Below are positions 1-7,801 of a stretch of DNA of 64,000 nt, piece by piece. The translations under genes were made by a program, and so were the position numbers. The first letter of the stretch is position 1; each line of letters opens with the position of its first letter. The notes beneath the pieces are model-generated. The model searched no databases. It had not been told where the DNA came from and saw nothing but the letters and a program-made list of their open reading frames with translations. The stretch is from Streptomyces sp. AV19 (GTDB lineage: Bacteria; Actinomycetota; Actinomycetes; Streptomycetales; Streptomycetaceae): positions 427,509-491,508 of the forward strand of contig NZ_JAEAMR010000003.1 in assembly GCF_015999245.1 (NCBI RefSeq), written 5' to 3'.

Positions 1-1
1 C

Positions 2-1129
2 GCCAAGTCCCAGGCGCTGCTGGCCGTCGGCATCCCGAGCACCCCGGAGCTCCTGGGGCTGAGCGACGACAACTTCATCCGGGCCGTTGTGAACCACTCG
101 GCCGCCGGGCCGGAGGTCCGGAAGGCGGGCATCAAGGCGCTGGCCGGGGGTGCCGCCGACTGGCGGGAGTTCATCGTCAACGGCGCCCGGGAGGCGCACG
201 CGCGCGACTGGGCCAACCACCTCAAGGAGCTGGAGGAGAAGGACCGCAAGGAGGCCGAGCGGCGCCGGGAGCTGGCCGCGCGGACGGCCGCCGCGGCGCT
301 CTTCCGCACGGCGCCGACGGAGGCGATGCTCGCCCTGGGCGACGACAACTTCATCCGGGAGCTGCTGCGCACGGCCCCGGACGATCTGCGCGGCAGTGAG
401 CTCTACGCGGCTGCGCAGCGCGCGGTGCTGAGCTCCGACCCGGCGGAGTGGAAGAAGTTCATCCACTCCGGCGCCGAGGAGGCGTACAAGCGCGACGACG
501 AGATCCGTCGGAAGACGCTCGCGGAGGAGAACCGCAAGGCCGTCCTGCGGATCCAGGCCTTGGCGGAGAACGGCGGGCTGAACCCCAACCTGGTGGCCGC
601 CGCGAAGAAGGCGCTGTCCGGTACCGACGAGGAGGTCGCCGAGTTCCTCAAGAAGGACAATCAGTACCGGGCGCGGCGGCAGTCCTTCCGGGTGAGCGGC
701 GGAGAGTGGGCGGGCTGGTACATCCGCCGGTCCGGTGCGGACGGCGACGAGGCGTTCCTCGGTCCGGTGGACTCCGGGAGCAAGCAGGCCGTCCGCGAGG
801 ACGCCACCTGGGTCATCGTGCCGGCGCTGGCCAACAACCCGGGGTGCTTCTCCTTCGAATCGGTGAGCAAGTCCGGTCACTACCTGAAGCTCAAGCACGG
901 GACCGACGACGTGCGGGTTTCCCCGGACGACGGCAGCCGGGAATCCCGGGAGGACGCCACGTGGTGCCCCCGCGAGGGCGCCACCGGGTCCGGGAACTCC
1001 TTCGTTTCGGCGAGCGATCCGGACAAGTGGTTGCAGTCCCACAAGGGTGTGCTCCACGCGACCGATCGGATCGGCACCGCTTTCGCGGACGCGGCGACCT
1101 GGAACGTCTCTTCCCCGCTCGCGCGCTGA
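2..1129 (+). CDS. ALF-repeat protein with C-terminal AbfB-like domain (5' partial)
   Basis: The reading frame is open from base 2 and the true start lies upstream of the window. The visible part carries about three ALF-type repeats of roughly 43 residues, with recurring LGLSDDNFIR / LALGDDNFIR and EFI(V)NGAREA-like motifs and charged linkers rich in K/E/R. These are followed by a C-terminal beta-rich region of about 140 residues. Its pattern (SGGEWAGWYIRR, SGHYLKLKHG, REDATW repeated) resembles an arabinofuranosidase-B (CBM42-like) sugar-binding domain. ALF repeats are known from secreted actinobacterial proteins of unknown role. I infer a secreted carbohydrate-binding protein, but no signal peptide can be checked because the N terminus is missing. 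It is followed 44 nt later by a ricin-type lectin gene in the same direction. Confidence 0.75.
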   Translation, partial: AKSQALLAVGIPSTPELLGLSDDNFIRAVVNHSAAGPEVRKAGIKALAGGAADWREFIVNGAREAHARDWANHLKELEEKDRKEAERRRELAARTAAAALFRTAPTEAMLALGDDNFIRELLRTAPDDLRGSELYAAAQRAVLSSDPAEWKKFIHSGAEEAYKRDDEIRRKTLAEENRKAVLRIQALAENGGLNPNLVAAAKKALSGTDEEVAEFLKKDNQYRARRQSFRVSGGEWAGWYIRRSGADGDEAFLGPVDSGSKQAVREDATWVIVPALANNPGCFSFESVSKSGHYLKLKHGTDDVRVSPDDGSRESREDATWCPREGATGSGNSFVSASDPDKWLQSHKGVLHATDRIGTAFADAATWNVSSPLAR

Positions 1130-1173
1130 CCCGCTCCCTCACCGAGTTCACCCCTGAAAGAACGGATGCCACG

Positions 1174-1704
1174 ATGTTCCGGACCATGCGAGCCGCGCTG
1201 GCCGTCGGCGCCAGCATCGCCGCGCTGGCCGGCGGTGCGACCACCGCGTACGCAGACCCCGCCGACACCTCCTCCTACGTACGGTTGCGGGCGGAGCACA
1301 GCGACAAGTGCCTCACCATCGAGAGCGCCAGGATCGGCGAGGGCGCGAACGCGGTCCAGCAGTCCTGTGCCGACGACTTGGACAACCAGCTCTTCGGGCT
1401 GAAGTCCGTCGGCTCGGGGACCCTCTCCGTGCGGGCCAAGCACAGCGGTCGGTGTCTCGGCGCCGGGCAGTCCACCGACTGGGACGTCCAGCAGCTCTGG
1501 TGTGCCGACGACTCCTCCAGCCAGCGCTGGCGCGTGATGCTCGTCGAGGTCGGCAAGGGCCTGTACGAACTGCGCCCGGTGGACGCCCTGGAGTACTGCC
1601 TGACCATCCCCGGCTACAGCCAGGACGAAGGCGCGAAGGCGTCGATCTACAGCTGCAACGGAGCCTCCTCCCAGCGCTGGCGCATGGTGCCCGCCTCCTC
1701 CTGA
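1174..1704 (+). CDS. secreted ricin-type beta-trefoil lectin domain protein
   Basis: 176 residues. The ATG is preceded by GAAAGAACGGA. A longer in-frame reading upstream exists but overlaps the previous gene and lacks a signal sequence, so I reject it. The N terminus is a classical signal peptide: MFRTMRAALAVG, a hydrophobic core, and an AYA-D-like cleavage site near residue 28. The rest is one ricin-type trefoil with the typical repeated tripartite pattern: SDKCLTIES, SGRCLGAG, then QxW blocks (QLWCADDSSSQRWR, and SSQRWR at the end). Paired cysteines probably form disulfides. The family binds sugars, often as a free lectin or a targeting module; ligand unknown. It sits between two ALF-repeat genes and next to a second lectin gene, so the products may act together outside the cell (inference). 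Confidence 0.8.
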   Translation: MFRTMRAALAVGASIAALAGGATTAYADPADTSSYVRLRAEHSDKCLTIESARIGEGANAVQQSCADDLDNQLFGLKSVGSGTLSVRAKHSGRCLGAGQSTDWDVQQLWCADDSSSQRWRVMLVEVGKGLYELRPVDALEYCLTIPGYSQDEGAKASIYSCNGASSQRWRMVPASS

Positions 1705-1735
1705 CGCCCACTGTCGATCAGAAACGGATTTCACG

Positions 1736-2302
1736 ATGGCACGGATCATTCGATCCGCACTGGCGCTCGGCGCCGGACTCGTCGCGCTGGCCGGCGCCAC
1801 GACCACCGCACACGCGCAGGGACGGGCCGCCGCTCCCGCTGCCGCCGCCGGGGACACGGTCGTCCAGATCGAAGCGGGGGACAGCAACCGGTGCCTGGCC
1901 ATCCCCAGCGACCCCAACGTCAAGAACGGCGGGCGCGCCCACCTCGACTTCTGCGTGGACTGGGCGTGGACGAAGTGGCGCGTGGTCCCCGTCGACAACT
2001 CCTCCGTCGAGCTCCGTTCGGTGAAGGACGGCCGGTGCCTGGAGGTGGAGAACAGCGGTACCCAGGTCAAGGCCGTGGTCCAGTCGTGGGACTGCTCCGG
2101 GGGCAAGCAGATGCGCTGGCAGATGGACCTCGTCGATCCCGTCCGCCAGCTCTACCAGCTGCGTCCCACGCACGTTCAGGACCGCTGCCTCGACGTGCCC
2201 GACGAGGACGTCGTCGAGGGCAAGCCGCTGTGGCAGTGGTACTGCAACCAGAGCTCGGCCCAGCTCTGGCGGATCAAGCCGGTCGCGGAGAAGGCGTCGT
2301 GA
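1736..2302 (+). CDS. secreted ricin-type beta-trefoil lectin domain protein
   Basis: 188 residues, starting at ATG 31 nt after the previous stop. It has an N-terminal signal peptide (MARIIRSALALGAGLVALAG core, AHA-Q cleavage near residue 28) and an Ala-rich spacer. One trefoil follows with SNRCLAIPSD, DGRCLEVENSG and QDRCLDVPDED sub-repeats and W-rich QxW ends (TKWR, MRWQ, AQLWR). It is similar in layout to the upstream lectin, so the two look like an old tandem duplication with considerable divergence. Its stop codon overlaps the GTG of the next gene (GTGA), which suggests translational coupling and one operon. Confidence 0.8.
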   Translation: MARIIRSALALGAGLVALAGATTTAHAQGRAAAPAAAAGDTVVQIEAGDSNRCLAIPSDPNVKNGGRAHLDFCVDWAWTKWRVVPVDNSSVELRSVKDGRCLEVENSGTQVKAVVQSWDCSGGKQMRWQMDLVDPVRQLYQLRPTHVQDRCLDVPDEDVVEGKPLWQWYCNQSSAQLWRIKPVAEKAS

Positions 2303-3387
2303 GAGGCCGGCGGTGGGCCGTACCCGCGCTGACCGTCTGCCTGCTGGCCGGCGGCTCGTTCGCGGGAGCGGCCCCCGCCGGGGCCGCCGCGGCCGCCGGC
2401 CAGCAGGCCGAACCGTCCGCGCCCGCCCTCATCTCCGCGGCCGCCGCCGAGGACGCCCGCAACCGGGTCCGCAAGATGGCCATGTCGTCCCTCCCGGACG
2501 AGATCCGCAGCTCCGCCTGGCTCGCCCTGCGCAGCAGCCGCGGCGACGCGGCGATCGCCGAATGGCTGGCGCCCGGCGGCGGATTCCAGAAGGCGCTCCA
2601 GCGGATGCGCACCACCCAGAACCTGAACCGCGCGTTCTGCGAACGGGTGCTGCTCACCCACCCCGCCTCGTTCTCCCCCGAGGTGCACGCCGCGGCCGAG
2701 CGGGCCGTAGCGGGAACGCCCGTCGACCAGGCCGCGTTCGTCAGGTCCGGCTACGACGCGGCCCTGAAGCGCGACCGGGCGGCCCGGGAGGCCGACGAGA
2801 AGCGCGAGGCCGAAGTCGCCGCGAGGGACCGGGACTTCGTCCGGAACATCGCGGAGAACGACCCGGGCGAGCAGGTGCGGGTCGCCGCGCGGTGGGCGCT
2901 GCGGCCCGGGGCCGGTGACGCGGACGTGGCGGAGTTCTTCGGCTACGGCTGGACCACCGGCGCGACCCTCGACCTCGAGGGCTACCGGATGCGCATCGCG
3001 GACGCGGAGGTGGCGCGGCACCACACCCTCTCCCTCCTGCTGGAGAAGGCCACAGCCGCAGAGGAGGCCCTGAAGAGCGCGGCCGACAAGGCCAAGGCCC
3101 GCGCCGAGGCCGAACGGGCCTGGGGCGAGGTGGCCGACCACGCCGACGCCGCGCGCAAGGCGTGGCTGGCCGAGCGGGACACGGCCGTGGCGCAGGCGGA
3201 GAACTGGCGGAACGTCGCCAAGGCGTCCAAGGACTCGGCCGACCGGCTCTGGAAGAACATCGGCGACGCCGCCGCGGCCAACCAGGACTCCTGGACCGGG
3301 GAACAGACGGAGGCGGCCGGTACGGCCGGTTTCTGGAAAGACATGTTCGACCGGGCCCAGGACAGCGAGGACCGCGTGAAGGGCTGA
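2299..3387 (+). CDS. secreted ALF-repeat coiled-coil protein
   Basis: 362 residues from a GTG that overlaps the previous stop by 4 nt. It starts with VRGRRWAVPALTVCLLAGG, a signal peptide ending near AGAAAA. ALF-type helical repeats follow in residues 40-230 (DEIRSSAWLALRSS, SPEVHAAAERAVAG, EQVRVAARWALRPG, each followed by a WLAPGG/FVRSGY/FFGYGW segment). The C-terminal 120 residues are an Ala/Lys/Glu-rich helical region (LLLEKATAAEEALKSAADK). It resembles the N-terminal half of the giant protein encoded next but has no extra C-terminal domain. Possibly it is a toxin-less partner or an ancestral copy; the function is unknown. A strong hairpin terminator follows. Confidence 0.7.
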   Translation: MRGRRWAVPALTVCLLAGGSFAGAAPAGAAAAAGQQAEPSAPALISAAAAEDARNRVRKMAMSSLPDEIRSSAWLALRSSRGDAAIAEWLAPGGGFQKALQRMRTTQNLNRAFCERVLLTHPASFSPEVHAAAERAVAGTPVDQAAFVRSGYDAALKRDRAAREADEKREAEVAARDRDFVRNIAENDPGEQVRVAARWALRPGAGDADVAEFFGYGWTTGATLDLEGYRMRIADAEVARHHTLSLLLEKATAAEEALKSAADKAKARAEAERAWGEVADHADAARKAWLAERDTAVAQAENWRNVAKASKDSADRLWKNIGDAAAANQDSWTGEQTEAAGTAGFWKDMFDRAQDSEDRVKG

Positions 3388-3419
3388 CCCGCCCCGCGCC
3401 GGTCCCGCTTCAACCCCCC

Positions 3420-3458
3420 GACCCCTGCCCGCAGATGAAGGGCAGGGGTCTTTCTTTT
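3420..3458 (+). terminator. Rho-independent terminator after the lectin/ALF operon
   Basis: A perfect 11-bp stem (GACCCCTGCCC / GGGCAGGGGTC) with a 9-nt loop, followed by a T-rich tract (TTTCTTTT). It lies between the ALF/lectin genes and the separate giant ALF gene, so the giant gene probably has its own promoter or depends on read-through. Confidence 0.85.
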
Positions 3459-3491
3459 CCCTTTCATTCCTTTCATTAGGAGGATCCTGTG

Positions 3492-6400
3492 ATGGGTGGA
3501 TTCCGGCCGAGGGCCGGAAGACCGCGCGGTGGTGTGACCCGCGCGGTGAGAACGGCGGTGTCGACGGCGGTGGCCGTGGCGCTGCTGGGCGGACTGACCG
3601 GGCAGGCGGCCGGCGCCGCGGAGAGGCCCGAGCGCCTCTCCGGGATCGCCCTGTCCGCCCCGGCGGCCGCACCGGTACCTCGTCCGCAGGCCGCGTTCGA
3701 GCGCCGGGCCGATGACGGCGACCGGCAACTCGTCGAGGTCATGGCCGAGTTCGACGAGGACGAGGAGGTCAAGGCGGCCGCGAGGAAGGCACTGGAGAGC
3801 AGCGATCCGAACGCGGTCCGGGAGTTCCTGGAGCACGGCGAGGCCGAGGCCCGCAAGCGGTCCCAGGAGAAGAAGGACGCCGCCGACGCCGGGAACCGGC
3901 GCAAGATCGAGGCGATGCGCGGGACCGGCGGTCCGTACTTCGAGCAGGAGGTGGCCCGGGTCCTCAAGGGCTCGGCGCGCGACCGCGCCGACTTCCTGGC
4001 GTTCGGCGCGGAGATAGCCCGGCAGCGGGACAAGAAGACCGACGAGAACGACAAGAAACAGGCGGCGGAGAACCGCAAGCGCGTCGAGATGCTGGCCGCC
4101 GCCGGCGGGCCGGAGGTCAAGAAGGCCGCCCGGGCGGCGCTGGCCACCGACGACGACAAGGTGATCGCGGAGTTCCTGGAGAAGGGCTACCAGGAGGCCG
4201 CGAAGAAGGACGCCGACGCCCGCGCGGCCCACGAGAAGGCCGAGAAGGAGGCGCGGGAGGCCGCCGAGAAGCTCAAGGAACTGGCGGAGAAGTCCGCCCG
4301 CGCCGCGGAGGCCCGCACCAAGCTGATCGCGGCCCACGGTGACGCCGTCAAGGCCCTCAAGAACGCGTCCAACGCCATGAGTTCGGCCGCCGCCGCGTCG
4401 CGGCAGGCGGACCGGATGCTGGCCGCCGACCGGGCCGGCAAGCGGCTGTCCGACTACGACGGGGTCAAGGCCGAGGTCGCCCGCCAGGTCGGCAACGCGA
4501 ACGACGCGGCCAAGGCGGCCGAGGTCGCCGCGCGGCAGGCCAAGGCACAGGCCGACGTGCTCGTGGAGACCGGGCTGACGCACGGCGTGCAGTGGTCCGA
4601 GGTCGCCCAGGGCATCAAGGCGGCGGCGGACGCGGCCGTCAGGGCGAGCGAGACCGCGCAGCACGCGGTGGACGCCACGGCGGCCGACGCGGCCGGGCTG
4701 AACGCCAAGAACGCCACCGAGCTGCACGAGCAGCAGGCCAGGCAGTGGCGGGCCAACGCCGAGGAGCACGCCCGGGCCGCTGCCCGGCTGGCCGAGGCCG
4801 CCGGCAAGCAGGCCAAGGTCGCCACGGACGCTGCCGCCCGGGGCAAGCAGGCCCGCGTCGACGCCGAGAAGGCGGAGGCGGAGGCGTGGGACCACGCCCG
4901 CAGGACCCGCGAGGCGCGGGTCGAGGCCCAGCGCCAGGCGAAGATCGCCGCCGAGCAGCGGGCGATCGCGGAGCACGAGCGCGCCCTGGCCGCCGAGGCC
5001 CGGGCGCGGGCCGAGCGCGAGCGGGACGCCGCCGCGGCGGCGAAGGCACGTGCCGAGGCCGAGGCCCGCATCGCGTCCGCGAAGCGCGCGGAGGCCCAGG
5101 CGGCCGCCGCCGACGCGGCCGAGAAGCGCGCCTGGGCGGCGCGGATGGAGGGCAAGGCCGCGAGCGCGGACGAGCGGGCGCGCGGCGACGAGACGAAGGC
5201 CCGCGAGGCCCGGGACAAGGCGTACGAGGCCGAGCGCGACCACCGCGCCGAGGAGGCGCGGGCCAAGGCGTCGGAGGCCATGGAGGCCGCTACCAAGGGC
5301 ACCGAGGATGCCGCCCTCACCCGTTCCTACGCGGATGCGGCGCGGGCCGATGCCAAGGCGGCGGGCGAGGCGGCCGGCCGGGCGCGCGGCGCCGCCGACG
5401 CGGCGAGCGGCGCGGCGATGCGGTCGCGTTCGGCGGCCATCGAGGCCGCGGGCGCGGCGGCCAGGGCCCGGGCGGCGGCCGCGGAGGCGAGCGCGCACGC
5501 CGCGCGCGCCGACGAGGCCGCGAACAGGGCCGAGTCGGCCGCTTCCGCGGCGAACGCGGCGGCGAACAAGGCCCAGGGCGAGGCGTCCGCCACCCACGCG
5601 GCGGCCCGCCGGGCCGACGCGAAGGCCGCCGAGGCCACGGCGCAGGAGGCCCGCGCGGGCCTCGCCTCGCACGAGGCGGCGCGGCTGGCCGGGCTGGCCG
5701 CGGTCGAGGCGAGCGGCGCCCTGCAGGCGGCCAACCGCACCAAGGACGAGGCCGGCGGGGCGACCCGTGAGGCCGCCATGGCGCAGCTCCAGGCCACCGT
5801 CGCCGTCCAGGCGTCGCTGGCGGCGCGTTCCACGGCGGCCGGCATCGCCGATCCCGCCAACACGGCCATCGAGCTGACCGCGCCCTTCGCGGGCACGGAC
5901 GTCGACGCCGACTTCGCGGCCGAAGTGGCCAGGGCCGCACAGGAGATGGGCGCGAAGGAGGTCGCGTCCGCCGACGCGAAGGCCGCCGAGGCGGTCAAGG
6001 CCGCGGAGGCGGCCGAGGCTTCGGCCCAGCGGGCCAATGAGCAGGTGGCGCCGGCGTTCAAGGCGGCCGCCGCGGCGGCGCGTTCGTCCGCCGACGCCGC
6101 TCGCTCCTCGGCGGCGGCCATGAAGTCCGCGGCACAGGCCGCGGAGGAGGGAGTCAAGGCGCGGGCGGCCGCGGCCCGGGCGAAGGACGCCGACGCCCAG
6201 GCCCAGGCCGACGCGAAGGAGGCCCGTGAGGCCGCGAACCGCGCGTACGAGGACGCGGCCGCGGCCCGTACGGCGGCCACGCAGGCCGAGGCCGAGGCGG
6301 AACGGGCGCGCGGCGCGGCGGCGGAGGCGGAGAACCAGGCCGCCGCGGCCAACAGCGCCGCCGCGCGGGCCGAGAAGGAGGCGGCAACCGCCCAGGCCGC

Positions 6401-7448
6401 CGCGACCCAGGCGGCGAAGGACGCCGAGGACGCGAAGAAGCTGGCGGACTCGGCGGAGGAGCACGCCAAGTCGGCGGAGGAGGCGTCCAAGAACGCGGAC
6501 AAATACGCGAAGGAGGCCGACGAGGCGGCCAAGAAGGCCGAGGAGTACCAGCGCGAGCAGGAGCGCAAGGCGCGCGAGGAGGCCGCCAGGAAGGCCGAGC
6601 GGCAGGACGGGCCCGAGGGTTCGAACCTGGACGAGGCCCTGGAGGAGTCCGCGCTCACCAAGGAGGAGTACAAGGAGCTTAAGCAGCTCTCGTCGAAGGA
6701 CCTCCTCGACTACCTCACGGAGAACGGCGCCGAGCTCCTGGTCGAGATGTTCGCCGAGGACATCAAGGAGTGCATCGACGACCCGGACATCCCGACCTGC
6801 CTCTGGGCGATCGTCCAGAACATCGGCCCGATCAAGGCCATCAAGATCGGCAGCAAGCTCCCGAAGATCGGGAAGGCCATCTGGGGCATCAACAAGTTCC
6901 TCGACAAGACCGCCGCGGCGCGCAAGAAGCTCAAAAAGGTCGAGGAAGCCCTGGAGAAGGTCGAGCGGAGGCTCCCCGCGTGCCTCCGGGAGAAGGTGAA
7001 GGACAAGGGCAAGGTCAAGAAGGCCGGGTTCGCCTCGGCGTTCGCGCTGCGGGCGGCCGACGGGAAGCGCGAGGACGACGACTGCCTGAAGGTTCCCTTC
7101 TCCATCTTCCGGACCCCGAAGATGGTCGACAAGGACTACGAGCTCGCTCGCGGCCCGAATCCGGCGATGCGCGTCCCGGGCGGCAACGACCTCATCTACT
7201 TCGGCGAGTTCAGCGTCGCCCGTGAATATGTGGGCACCGGCAAGGGACCGTACGCGGACGGAATGATCCGGTACGACATGGACGCGACGTTCCTGGCGAA
7301 ATTCATGGACACCATGGCGCGGTACGATACGCAGGGTCCCGGGGGCTCCCCCCGAATAGAGTTCGAGATCCCGTTCAGCCGGCTCGACGAGTTCAACTCG
7401 CTGACGACGAAGCGTACGTGGCTGCCCATGAAACCCAAGGGAAGTTGA
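3492..7448 (+). CDS. giant secreted ALF-repeat, Ala-rich coiled-coil protein with C-terminal toxin-like domain
   Basis: 1318 residues. An AGGAGG box at 3478-3483 fits ATG 3492 (8-nt gap) better than the adjacent GTG 3489. Order of parts: signal peptide with a long charged n-region and hydrophobic core ending near AAGAAE (residue about 42); three to four ALF repeats (about 75-255; DEEVKAAARKAL, GPEVKKAARAAL); an extremely Ala/Glu/Arg/Lys-rich helical region (about 260-1040) predicted as a long coiled-coil stalk; an acidic linker; a short hydrophobic segment (about 1100-1135, LWAIVQNIGPIKAIKIG); and a compact beta-containing C-terminal domain (about 1200-1318) with DLIYFGEFSVAREYVG, MIRYDMDATF and RIEFEIPFSRLDEF motifs. 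This plan (secretion signal, long stalk, hydrophobic pretoxin-like segment, variable C-terminal domain, small gene immediately downstream) is that of polymorphic toxins. I cannot assign the C-terminal family; an ART-like or RNase toxin is possible. That it is a toxin is inference. Confidence 0.75.
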   Translation: MGGFRPRAGRPRGGVTRAVRTAVSTAVAVALLGGLTGQAAGAAERPERLSGIALSAPAAAPVPRPQAAFERRADDGDRQLVEVMAEFDEDEEVKAAARKALESSDPNAVREFLEHGEAEARKRSQEKKDAADAGNRRKIEAMRGTGGPYFEQEVARVLKGSARDRADFLAFGAEIARQRDKKTDENDKKQAAENRKRVEMLAAAGGPEVKKAARAALATDDDKVIAEFLEKGYQEAAKKDADARAAHEKAEKEAREAAEKLKELAEKSARAAEARTKLIAAHGDAVKALKNASNAMSSAAAASRQADRMLAADRAGKRLSDYDGVKAEVARQVGNANDAAKAAEVAARQAKAQADVLVETGLTHGVQWSEVAQGIKAAADAAVRASETAQHAVDATAADAAGLNAKNATELHEQQARQWRANAEEHARAAARLAEAAGKQAKVATDAAARGKQARVDAEKAEAEAWDHARRTREARVEAQRQAKIAAEQRAIAEHERALAAEARARAERERDAAAAAKARAEAEARIASAKRAEAQAAAADAAEKRAWAARMEGKAASADERARGDETKAREARDKAYEAERDHRAEEARAKASEAMEAATKGTEDAALTRSYADAARADAKAAGEAAGRARGAADAASGAAMRSRSAAIEAAGAAARARAAAAEASAHAARADEAANRAESAASAANAAANKAQGEASATHAAARRADAKAAEATAQEARAGLASHEAARLAGLAAVEASGALQAANRTKDEAGGATREAAMAQLQATVAVQASLAARSTAAGIADPANTAIELTAPFAGTDVDADFAAEVARAAQEMGAKEVASADAKAAEAVKAAEAAEASAQRANEQVAPAFKAAAAAARSSADAARSSAAAMKSAAQAAEEGVKARAAAARAKDADAQAQADAKEAREAANRAYEDAAAARTAATQAEAEAERARGAAAEAENQAAAANSAAARAEKEAATAQAAATQAAKDAEDAKKLADSAEEHAKSAEEASKNADKYAKEADEAAKKAEEYQREQERKAREEAARKAERQDGPEGSNLDEALEESALTKEEYKELKQLSSKDLLDYLTENGAELLVEMFAEDIKECIDDPDIPTCLWAIVQNIGPIKAIKIGSKLPKIGKAIWGINKFLDKTAAARKKLKKVEEALEKVERRLPACLREKVKDKGKVKKAGFASAFALRAADGKREDDDCLKVPFSIFRTPKMVDKDYELARGPNPAMRVPGGNDLIYFGEFSVAREYVGTGKGPYADGMIRYDMDATFLAKFMDTMARYDTQGPGGSPRIEFEIPFSRLDEFNSLTTKRTWLPMKPKGS

Positions 7449-7453
7449 CAGAC

Positions 7454-7717
7454 ATGAGTTTCGTGCTGCATCAAGAAGCCGACGTGACGGTGGTCGCGAT
7501 TCGCCCCTGGGGGCTGGATGTCGAATCCCGGGACGGAAACCGAGGGTTGATCGACAACACCAAGGATCCGGCGTGGCCTTCGGGCGACCGGTCCGCCGTC
7601 GTGGGCAGTGTCCTCCACATCGTGGTGATCGACGACCAGCGCGACCCGGCCCGGCTCAGTGCGCTTGACGTGGATCTCGAAATCGCCCGCGAGCTGAGAG
7701 CGGCGGACGGGCGCTGA
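7454..7717 (+). CDS. small S1/OB-fold-like protein, candidate immunity protein
   Basis: 87 residues. The ATG lies 5 nt after the stop of the giant ALF gene, with GGGAAG just upstream, so the two are clearly co-transcribed. There is no signal peptide or membrane segment, so it should be cytoplasmic. The pattern VTVVAIRPWGLDVESRDG, RGLIDN, then VVGSVLHIVVIDDQ and PARLSAL matches the strand order of an S1-like beta-barrel (G-x-V .. F/WG-x-x-V .. GL(I/V) .. G-x-x-x-x-V-V-V-x-D .. RLS). A tiny cytosolic protein directly behind a large secreted protein with a distinctive C-terminal domain is the usual arrangement of an immunity gene. The pairing is inferred; S1-like domains can also bind nucleic acid. 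Confidence 0.7.
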   Translation: MSFVLHQEADVTVVAIRPWGLDVESRDGNRGLIDNTKDPAWPSGDRSAVVGSVLHIVVIDDQRDPARLSALDVDLEIARELRAADGR

Positions 7718-7736
7718 CCGGCGCGCGTCGAGCAGC

Positions 7737-7771
7737 GGAGGCCCCACCGGATCCCGTCCGGTGGGGCCTCC
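7737..7771. terminator. bidirectional terminator between convergent genes
   Basis: A perfect 15-bp stem (GGAGGCCCCACCGGA / TCCGGTGGGGCCTCC) with a 5-nt loop. It lies between the candidate immunity gene (+) and the convergent AbiEi/DUF559-like gene (-) and can serve both. Confidence 0.85.
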
Positions 7772-7801
7772 GTGGTTCCGCGCCGGCCCACGCGGCACCC
7801 C

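Noticed and set aside
2982..6464. Minus-strand open frame of 1160 codons
   Set aside because: It is antisense to the giant ALF gene. The product is Leu/Gly/Arg-rich without domains, a known artefact of GCN/GAG-rich coding DNA.
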